A stretch of 49,214 bases of DNA, from positions 1 through 49,214 of the forward strand of contig JALOKU010000016.1 in assembly GCA_025456345.1 (NCBI GenBank), in the 5' to 3' direction. Source of the DNA: Vicinamibacterales bacterium. GTDB taxonomy: Bacteria; Acidobacteriota; Vicinamibacteria; Vicinamibacterales; JAKQTR01. Below the pieces are notes generated by a model. That model searched no databases. It saw only the letters and a list, made by a program, of their open reading frames with translations, and had not been told where the DNA came from. The position numbers and the translations under genes were made by a program. Positions 16,289-22,520 of the stretch are shown one piece after another. Numbering within the stretch: the stretch's first letter is position 1; the number at the start of each line of letters is the position of its first letter.

Positions 16289-17631
16289 AGAGTCGAGGCG
16301 TGCGCGCGCTGCTCGTGATTCTGGCCCTTGCGGTCATGGCCGCCGCCGCCGCCGCCGTGTGGCAGATGGAACAGCGCATCGCAGCGGCCCAGTCGGCGGC
16401 CGACAACTTCGAACGAGACGCGCGGCAGGCCGTGGTGAGCCTCGGCGACTGGCGCGCCGCCCAGCAGGCCTACGTGGCCGAGGGTCAGCCATCCGCGGTG
16501 TGGTTGACCAAGGCCGCCGGCCTCAGCGAGGCCATCGGGCCGAAACTCTCGGCACTGCGCGTGGCGGCCGGGACTGCCGAGGCGCAGGGCGCGCTCGAGT
16601 CGGCCGTCGAGGCGTTCACCGCGCTCACGCATAGCGACACGAGGGCGCGCGAGTACGTGAACGCCGGGCAGCGCCTCTCGGCCTCGGACGTCATCTTCGT
16701 CGAATCCGCGCCGACGCTGGACAAGGCCGTCGCCGCCGTCGACACGGCGCGCGGGCAGGAGCGCGTGGCGCAGGCCATCGCCTTCGAGAAACTGCGGCGC
16801 TGGGAACTCATGACGCTCGGCTCGGCGGCGGGCCTGCTGCTGCTGATTGTGCTGCTGCTCGTGCCGATCCCGCGCGCCGGCGAGCCAGCGGCTGAGGGCG
16901 CTGAGGAGGCGGTGGTCCTCCCGAAGGGCGGCGGCCTCCACCTGTCGCCCGACCTCGACGATGGCATCGTGAGGCGCGCGCAGCCCGTTGCTGACGACCC
17001 GCCGGCGCCCGCCGCCGGCCGCGTGGCCGGCGCGCGCGGGGCTGCCCTGGCCGCTGGCACCTTGAAACACGACACGCTCGGATCCATCGACTTCTCCCTG
17101 GACGGCCTCGGCTCGTCGAAGGGGCCCGATCTCGATGCGGTTGCCGACCTGTGTTCCTCGCTGGCCCGCGTGCAGGATACGCGCGAACTGCAGGGGCTCC
17201 TGGAGCGCACGGCCAAGGCGCTCGACGCCACCGGCGTCATCGTCTGGATGCCGGACGGCCCGCTGGGCAACCTGCGCCCGGTGCTCGCCCACGGGTACGC
17301 GCCGATCGCGCTTTCGCGCATGGGCATCATCCACCCCGCCGCCGACAACGCCACGGCCACCGCCTATCGCACAAAGCGCGTCGTCGTGGTGCCGGCCGAG
17401 GTGCTGGCAAGCGGCGCCGTCGTGGCGCCGCTCATCAGCTCGGATGGGTGTTCGGGCGCAATGGCGGTGGAGCTGCGCGACGGCGTGGAGGCCACGCCTC
17501 AACTGCGCGCCGTGGCCACGATTGTCGCCGCTCAGCTGGCGACGATGTTCACTCCCGGATCGGTCACGTCGGTGTCCCAGGCGGCGGCAGGCCGCACGGC
17601 CGTCGAAGACGCGACTGCCGGCAGGCCGTAG
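16285..17631 (+). CDS. Membrane protein with coiled periplasmic region and GAF domain
   Basis: Probable sensor of unknown signal. The 448-residue protein has an N-terminal helix (about 8-28), an alanine-rich helical extracytoplasmic region (about 30-170), a second helix (about 177-196), a disordered Pro/Ala/Gly linker and a GAF-like domain (about 280-425; DTRELQGLLERTAKALDATG, then VVVPAEVLASGAVVAPLISS). No kinase or cyclase domain follows, so it must act through partners. The ATG overlaps the stop of the preceding membrane-protein gene (ATGA). An HPt gene follows 9 bp downstream. Confidence 0.75.
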   Translation: MKSRGVRALLVILALAVMAAAAAAVWQMEQRIAAAQSAADNFERDARQAVVSLGDWRAAQQAYVAEGQPSAVWLTKAAGLSEAIGPKLSALRVAAGTAEAQGALESAVEAFTALTHSDTRAREYVNAGQRLSASDVIFVESAPTLDKAVAAVDTARGQERVAQAIAFEKLRRWELMTLGSAAGLLLLIVLLLVPIPRAGEPAAEGAEEAVVLPKGGGLHLSPDLDDGIVRRAQPVADDPPAPAAGRVAGARGAALAAGTLKHDTLGSIDFSLDGLGSSKGPDLDAVADLCSSLARVQDTRELQGLLERTAKALDATGVIVWMPDGPLGNLRPVLAHGYAPIALSRMGIIHPAADNATATAYRTKRVVVVPAEVLASGAVVAPLISSDGCSGAMAVELRDGVEATPQLRAVATIVAAQLATMFTPGSVTSVSQAAAGRTAVEDATAGRP

Positions 17632-17640
17632 CGGATCGAC

Positions 17641-17997
17641 GTGCCGAGCGACGAGGTCCTCGACCCGGCCGTAGTCGCCGAGTTGCGCCGCGCGCAAGAC
17701 GCGTTCGGCAAGCCCGAATTCGTCCGCCAGTTGGCTGGTCTGTTTCTGGCCAGCGCGCCCGGAAAGATGGACAGGATCCGCCAGGCCTTCACGGCCGGAG
17801 ACGCCGCGGCCATCCGAGAGCTGGCCCATGCGCTGAAGAGCAACTGCGGCATGCTGGGCGCCACGCGGATGGCCGGCGCCTGCGCCCTGATGGAAGGCGC
17901 GGCAGCGAGAGCCGATCTCGCGGCCGCCGCCGCGGCGTTCCGGGACGTCGAGCGGGACGTGCCCGGTGTGCTCCACGCGCTCTCGACGTTGGAATGA
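17641..17997 (+). CDS. Histidine phosphotransfer (HPt) domain protein
   Basis: Relays phosphate between a hybrid kinase and a response regulator. The 118-residue protein consists of one HPt domain with the phospho-histidine in IRELAHALKSNCGMLGATRM (His about 62), matching the H-x-L-K-(G/S)-x-x-x-x-x-G pattern. The start is GTG 17641, 9 bp after the GAF gene stop, with no strong ribosome binding site visible, so translational coupling is possible. No receiver sits in the same operon. The receivers at 19412, 20241 and 22517 and the hybrid kinase at 31958 are candidate partners. Confidence 0.85.
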   Translation: MPSDEVLDPAVVAELRRAQDAFGKPEFVRQLAGLFLASAPGKMDRIRQAFTAGDAAAIRELAHALKSNCGMLGATRMAGACALMEGAAARADLAAAAAAFRDVERDVPGVLHALSTLE

Positions 17998-18011
17998 ACT
18001 GATGGAGAGAT

Positions 18012-18075
18012 CCCGGGGGCTCAAGCCCCCGGGCTACGATCGAACCAGCGCCTAGCGCCCAGTCCCCAGCCCCTA
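18012..18075. repeat. 10-bp-arm hairpin followed by a CTAGGSG heptamer arm (element D)
   Basis: CCCGGGGGCT (18012-18021) and AGCCCCCGGG (18024-18033) form a near-perfect palindrome with a 2-nt loop between the convergent HPt and PDZ genes; it could act as a bidirectional terminator. It is followed by one heptamer arm (CAGCGCC, TAGCGCC, CAGTCCC, CAGCCCC, TA), whose last CTA is the stop of the PDZ gene. Confidence 0.75.
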
Positions 18076-19197
18076 CGCCGGCCGGCCGACGACGACGGTG
18101 CGACGGGCCGGGGCCTTCCGCGGCTCGAGGGTGGCCTTGAGCGAGAGCGCCTTCTTGTCGCGCGTCACGCCGATGGTCACGTCGCCTTCCTTGTCGGCCA
18201 GCTCCTTGATCAGCTCGTCGGGCATCGTGACGGCCTTGCCGTTGACGGCGCCAATCACGTCGCCGGCTCTGAAACCGGCCTTGGCGGCGGGCGAGTCGGC
18301 CTTGACGCTGTTCACCAGGAGGCCGTCCTTCACGCCGAAGTAGGCCGCCAGCTCCGGTGTCAGCTCCTGCACGTTCACGCCGAGGCGGCTCCGGCCAACC
18401 GTGAACGAGAAAGCGCCGGGCCAATTGCCTTCGCCGTGCCACTGGAGGATGTCGCCTTCCGGGACCGGTATCGGCGTTCTCTGCTGCCACCGCGGCGCGC
18501 CACCCGGCGGAATCGGTTGCATCGGCGGGATCGGCTGTCCGGGCGCGGGCACCCGCTCCTCCCAGGTGAACGTGCCGCCGGGGGCTGGCGTCCGGCGCTC
18601 GCCGAGGAGTTGCTGGGCAAATTCGTTCTCGGCCTCGGCCGGCGCCACGTCGAGGTCCATGCGCTTGCCGTCGCGCATCACGGCCATCTTCACCGTCCGG
18701 CCGGCCACTGTCTCGCGCACGAGCCGCGTCAACTGCGCCGCGCTCCGCACGTTCTCGCCGTCGAACTGCACCACCACGTCGCCGGCTTTCACGCCGGCCT
18801 TCTCGGCGGCCGAGTCTTTCGTCACCTGTTCGACGGCCACGCCCTGCTGGGACGACAGCTTGAACTTGGCGAGGTCCTCCTTGCCCAGGTCGCGGATCTC
18901 GATGCCGAGGCGCGGCCCGCCGCCAAGCGCCGCGATCATGGGCTCGCCCTGGATCATGTGCGTCATGACCTTCGGGTCCTGCCCGGGCTCTCCCTCGACC
19001 GTCACCACCATCGGTTTGCCGCCGGTCGACTTGCGCACCGTGATGGTCTGCTTCTCGACCTTCGGCTTCTCCGCCTGCTGGTTCTGGCTGGCTGTCTGCT
19101 GGCCCGCCGCCGCCACGAGCGGGGCCTGCCAGAGTGTGGCCAGCGCCCCGGCCACCAGCAGCACCATCGCCATGCCAATCGTCTTCGCTGGACGCAT
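18073..19197 (-). CDS. Secreted protein with two PDZ domains
   Basis: Probable periplasmic or lipid-anchored scaffold. The 374-residue protein has a signal peptide (MRPAKTIGMAMVLLVAGALATL, cleavage near AAAG). PDZ 1 lies at about 96-180 (LGIEIRDLG, GVAVEQVTKDSAAEKAGVKA, GDVVVQFDGENV). PDZ 2 lies at about 270-355 (LGVNVQELT, GLLVNSVKADSPAAKAGFRA, GDVIGAVNGKAV). The peptidase domain of HtrA/DegP is absent, so this is not a protease by itself. GGAGGTAATT gives a strong ribosome binding site before the ATG. The middle is Pro/Gly-rich. The TAG stop lies in a heptamer repeat. Confidence 0.85.
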   Translation of the reverse strand: MRPAKTIGMAMVLLVAGALATLWQAPLVAAAGQQTASQNQQAEKPKVEKQTITVRKSTGGKPMVVTVEGEPGQDPKVMTHMIQGEPMIAALGGGPRLGIEIRDLGKEDLAKFKLSSQQGVAVEQVTKDSAAEKAGVKAGDVVVQFDGENVRSAAQLTRLVRETVAGRTVKMAVMRDGKRMDLDVAPAEAENEFAQQLLGERRTPAPGGTFTWEERVPAPGQPIPPMQPIPPGGAPRWQQRTPIPVPEGDILQWHGEGNWPGAFSFTVGRSRLGVNVQELTPELAAYFGVKDGLLVNSVKADSPAAKAGFRAGDVIGAVNGKAVTMPDELIKELADKEGDVTIGVTRDKKALSLKATLEPRKAPARRTVVVGRPA

Positions 19198-19268
19198 AAT
19201 TACCTCCGAATCGGGATGGGGCGCATTACACCTACTCAGACGCCCGGCTCGGCAGATTGGCCGGGCGG

Positions 19269-19391
19269 CGCTAGGCGCTAGTGGGACGCGGCTCTAGCCG
19301 CGTGAGTGGCAGCTCAACAGCTAAACCGACTAGCGCCCAGCGCCTAGCCCCTGGCGCCTGAGTTGACTAGCCCCTAGCCCCCAGCCCCTAT
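19269..19391. repeat. Heptamer inverted-repeat element, CTAGGSG family, first core type (element E)
   Basis: Left arm GCGCTAGGCGCTA, core AGTGGGACGCGGCTCTAGCC... through GTGGCAGCTCAACAGC to ACCGACT (52 bp), right-arm heptamers, then a second right-arm array (19367-19391). The core differs from the reverse complement of the 31861-31912 core at only a few positions. The element lies between divergent PDZ and HPt-REC genes. Confidence 0.88.
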
Positions 19392-19411
19392 TCCGCCGAT
19401 ACCTCCAAGGT

Positions 19412-20233
19412 ATGGTGCCTACAGACCCGACCCGCAGGCCAGCCCTCCCCGACCTCGACGACCCCGAGGCGGCCATCCGTGATGCGCGCCAGCGGTTCCT
19501 GGCGTCGTTTCCGAAGCGGTCCGACTCGATTGGCCTCCTGCTGTCCACCGTGGCCACCATCGGCTCCAGGGGCCCGGTGGCGCCGCTGCGCCACACCATC
19601 CACCGGTTGTGCGGACTGGCTGGCATGCTGGGGTTCCCGACCGTGTCGGCCCGCGCCCGCGACCTCGAAGAACTCCTTGACGGCCTGGAGAGCGGGACGT
19701 TCGACGCCAGCCGCGCGAACCTGGTGTTCGAAGCCCTCGAACTGGCCTTCACCGACGACCTGGCCAACCCGCCGGCGTGGGCGGGCGCCGGGTCCCTCGC
19801 CCGCGGCAGCGGGCGCATCATGGTGGTCGAGGACGACGAGGATCAGCGCGAGGTGATGTGCATCAACCTCGCCGCGGCGGGGTACGATCCGGTACAGGTG
19901 GCGGACGGAGACCTTGCGATTGAGACCGCCCGGGCGGAGCGGCCCGACCTCATCCTGCTCGACGCGAACCTGCCGGGCGTGGACGGTTATTCGGTGTGCC
20001 GGCTGCTCAAGAGCGATGCCAGGCTGGCACCGACGCCGGTGCTCTTCATCACCACGCGCTCGAGCCTCGACGACCGCGCCGTCGGCCTCACGCTCGGCGC
20101 CGACGACTACCTGGTGAAGCCGGTCGACATGTCCGAACTGATGCTGCGCATCCAGGTGCTCCTCGCCAGGCTTGCCGCGACGAAGCCGAGGGAGGACGGC
20201 GCCGGGCCGGACCGAGGCGAAGTCGGGCGCTGA
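19412..20233 (+). CDS. HPt-receiver protein
   Basis: Phosphorelay component. The 273-residue protein joins an N-terminal HPt-like helix bundle (phospho-His H64 in IHRLCGLAGMLGF, matching HxLxGxAGxxG) to a receiver domain (about 135-255): acidic pocket VVEDDED, phospho-Asp D184 in ILLDANLPGVDGY, Thr/Ser in FITTRSS and Lys in DYLVKPVD. There is no DNA-binding output. The order HPt then REC in one chain is uncommon; it suggests internal or inter-protein relay. A GTG three bases after the ATG would be better placed after AAGG. A single response regulator and a histidine kinase follow in the same operon. Confidence 0.85.
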   Translation: MVPTDPTRRPALPDLDDPEAAIRDARQRFLASFPKRSDSIGLLLSTVATIGSRGPVAPLRHTIHRLCGLAGMLGFPTVSARARDLEELLDGLESGTFDASRANLVFEALELAFTDDLANPPAWAGAGSLARGSGRIMVVEDDEDQREVMCINLAAAGYDPVQVADGDLAIETARAERPDLILLDANLPGVDGYSVCRLLKSDARLAPTPVLFITTRSSLDDRAVGLTLGADDYLVKPVDMSELMLRIQVLLARLAATKPREDGAGPDRGEVGR

Positions 20234-20240
20234 GGGAAAC

Positions 20241-20609
20241 ATGATGAAAGTGCTCCTCGCTGAAGACGAGCCGGACGTCCAGCTGATTGCCCGCCTGTCG
20301 CTGAAGAAGGCCGGGTTCAACGTGGTGACCGTCAGTAGCGGCATCGAGGTGCTCGAGCGCGTCACCGAGGAGCGGCCCGATGCCATTCTCCTCGACTGGA
20401 TGATGCCCGACATGGACGGTTACGAGACGTGCAAGCGGCTGAAGGCCGATCCCGCCACGGCATCCATCCCGGTGATCTTTCTCACCGCGCGCGTGCAGGA
20501 GGCCGAAGTGGCCCGCGCGATGGCGCTTGGCGCCGTCGGGTGCATCGGCAAGCCATTCGACGCCCTCGCGCTGGGCAGACAGGTGCTGGATCTGCTGGAA
20601 CGCGTGTGA
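20241..20609 (+). CDS. Single-domain response regulator
   Basis: CheY/Spo0F-like receiver with no output domain. 122 residues: acidic pair in LLAEDEPD, phospho-Asp D52 in AILLDWMMPDMDGYE, Thr in VIFLTARV and Lys in GCIGKPFD. The start at 20241 is chosen because it gives the canonical MMKVLLAEDEPD N-terminus; GAGGGAAAC precedes it. Its stop overlaps the kinase start (GTGA), so the two form a translationally coupled pair. Confidence 0.9.
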   Translation: MMKVLLAEDEPDVQLIARLSLKKAGFNVVTVSSGIEVLERVTEERPDAILLDWMMPDMDGYETCKRLKADPATASIPVIFLTARVQEAEVARAMALGAVGCIGKPFDALALGRQVLDLLERV

Positions 20610-22417
20610 CCATCCGCAACCGCATCTTCGCCGTGGTCGGCGTAGTGATTGCCGCGGCTTTTCTGCAGACGCTGATCGTGCTGCAGGTCGAGGGCCGGCG
20701 TGCCGCCACCGCCGCCTCGCTGGACCGGTCTATCTGGCGGCTCGAGAACCAGGCGGACCTCGGGCGGCTCATTGTCGAGCTCGACGCCGCCGAGCGGGCC
20801 GTCGATCCGGGCGGCCCGCCGGCCGCGGCCGCCGAGCGCGACCGCCTTTGGGGCATGTACGAGCGGGGCGCGGCGCTGCTGCCGGGGTACCTGGATTCCC
20901 CCGAGTCGACGCGCGAACTGGCCGCCATCGACGCCCTCATGCGCGACTGGCGCCGGACGCCGCCCGGAGCCGATCGCGCGGCCCTCATGGGCCGGATCCG
21001 CGCCGGCTTCGACCGCTTCGACACCCGCGAACGCAGCCGCCTCGCCGACGAGCGCGTCAAGGCGAATAGTCAGTCGCTGCAGGCCACGATCCTGACGCTC
21101 GGCATCCCCGCGGTCGCCATCGTCATGCTCCTCCTGCTCGTGGCGTTTGTGGCGCGCATCCTCCTCGATCCGCTCAAGGCGATTGCCACTTCGGCGCAGA
21201 CGATTTCGGGCGGCAACTTCGACGTGTCGCTCCCCCGGGAATCCAGGGACGAGATCGGCGATCTCGTGCGAGCGTTCCGGGAAATGATCACGGCCGTGCA
21301 GCGCCGCGAGCGCGAGGTGACCGAGGCGAGAATCAAGGCCGAGCGCGAGCACCAGCGCCTTCAGGCGACGATCGAGACCGTGCCCGTGGCGCTGGTGATC
21401 GTGGACGCGGAAACCGGCCGGATTGTCCTGCAGAACCGCACGGCCGGCGCGCTGATCGGCGAGGAACCCGGCGGCGCGGCGCGGGAGGCGTACTGGCGGG
21501 CCTTCGGCGTGACGACGCGCGACGGCACGCCCGTGGACGTGCGCGTCTGGGGCGCCGAACGGGTGCTGCAGGGCCAGACCATCGTCGGCGAAGAGCTCGT
21601 CGTGCAGCATCCCGACGGGCGCGAGATTCCCATCCTGGTGAGCGCCGCGCCGTTGCGCGAGGACAACGGGCGGATCTCGGGCGCTGTGGCGGCGTTCCAG
21701 GACATCACGAGCCTCTACGAGGTGGACCGCCTCAAGAGCGAGTTCGTGTCGATCGTGTCGCACGAGCTGCGCACGCCGCTCACGTCAATCAAGGGCGCGC
21801 TGCAGCTGCTCATCGACGAACGGCGCGCATCGGACCCCGATCACGCGATGCTGCTCAACGTGGCGCTGTCGAACACCGAGCGCCTCGTCCGGATCATCAA
21901 CGACATCCTCGACATCTCGAAGATTGAAGCGGGCAAGCTCGAGCTGAACGCCAGGCCGAACGCGGTCGACGAGGTGGTGAGACAGTCGCTCCAGAACGTG
22001 GAGCCCATCGCCCGCGGCGCCCTCGTCGCGCTTCGGGCCGACGTCGAGCCCGGCGTGCCGGCCGTGCACGTCGATCTCGATCGCGTCATCCAGGTGGTCG
22101 TGAACCTGCTCTCGAACGCGCTGAAGGCGGCGCCGCCACGGTCCGAAGTGACGCTCTCCGCCCGGCGCGCCGACGACGGCTTCGTGGCCTTCTCCGTCAC
22201 GGACCGCGGCAGGGGCATCGCGCCCGACAAGATCGGCCTGCTGTTCCAGAAGTTCCAGCAACTGGACGGCGCCAACACGCGCAAGGCTCACGGCACCGGC
22301 CTCGGCCTCGCCATCGTCAAGGCGCTCGTGGAAATGCAGGGGGGGCGGGTGTCGGTGGAAAGCACCGTCGGTCACGGATCGACGTTTACGGTGACGGTGC
22401 CAGGCGCCAGGGGCTAG
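20606..22417 (+). CDS. Membrane sensor histidine kinase with HAMP and PAS domains
   Basis: Autophosphorylating sensor, probably feeding the coupled receiver at 20241. The 603-residue protein has TM1 (about 7-27), an extracytoplasmic four-helix-like sensor (28-158), TM2 (160-184), HAMP (185-237), PAS (about 250-370; TVPVALVIVDAETGRIVLQN), HisKA with H386 in VSIVSHELRTPLTSIKG, and a HATPase domain with N box LSNALKAAP and G boxes DRGRGIAPD and GTGLGLAIVK. The start is GTG 20606 overlapping the previous stop (GTGA), with GGAAC upstream. The last residues (PGARG) and the TAG stop come from a heptamer repeat. Confidence 0.9.
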   Translation: MTIRNRIFAVVGVVIAAAFLQTLIVLQVEGRRAATAASLDRSIWRLENQADLGRLIVELDAAERAVDPGGPPAAAAERDRLWGMYERGAALLPGYLDSPESTRELAAIDALMRDWRRTPPGADRAALMGRIRAGFDRFDTRERSRLADERVKANSQSLQATILTLGIPAVAIVMLLLLVAFVARILLDPLKAIATSAQTISGGNFDVSLPRESRDEIGDLVRAFREMITAVQRREREVTEARIKAEREHQRLQATIETVPVALVIVDAETGRIVLQNRTAGALIGEEPGGAAREAYWRAFGVTTRDGTPVDVRVWGAERVLQGQTIVGEELVVQHPDGREIPILVSAAPLREDNGRISGAVAAFQDITSLYEVDRLKSEFVSIVSHELRTPLTSIKGALQLLIDERRASDPDHAMLLNVALSNTERLVRIINDILDISKIEAGKLELNARPNAVDEVVRQSLQNVEPIARGALVALRADVEPGVPAVHVDLDRVIQVVVNLLSNALKAAPPRSEVTLSARRADDGFVAFSVTDRGRGIAPDKIGLLFQKFQQLDGANTRKAHGTGLGLAIVKALVEMQGGRVSVESTVGHGSTFTVTVPGARG

Positions 22418-22520
22418 GCGCTAGTGGGACGCGGCTCTCGCCGCGTAGGTGGCGTGTTCAGCTGTACAGTATATCGCCGCGCGAAGCGCGACCGACTAGC
22501 GCCTAGCCCCTAGCCCCTAT
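22401..22520. repeat. Chimeric heptamer element holding both core types (element F)
   Basis: Arms of the CTAGGSG family flank a core that starts as type 1 (AGTGGGACGCGGCTCTCGCC, as at 19269) and continues as type 2 (GTGTTCAGCTGTACAGTATA, then CGCGCGAAGCGCGACCGACT, the reverse complement of the core at 11325). It lies between convergent genes and gives the TAG stop codons of both, the histidine kinase (22415-22417) and the GspE-like gene (22517-22519). Confidence 0.88.

Noticed and set aside
18073..19197. HtrA/DegP protease
   Set aside because: Only the two PDZ domains are present; no trypsin-like domain or catalytic triad.
19402..19408. GCCGATAC before 19412 and on the minus strand near 25240 as sigma-28 (FliA) -10 boxes
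   Set aside because: No TAAA-like -35 box lies 15 bp upstream in either place.
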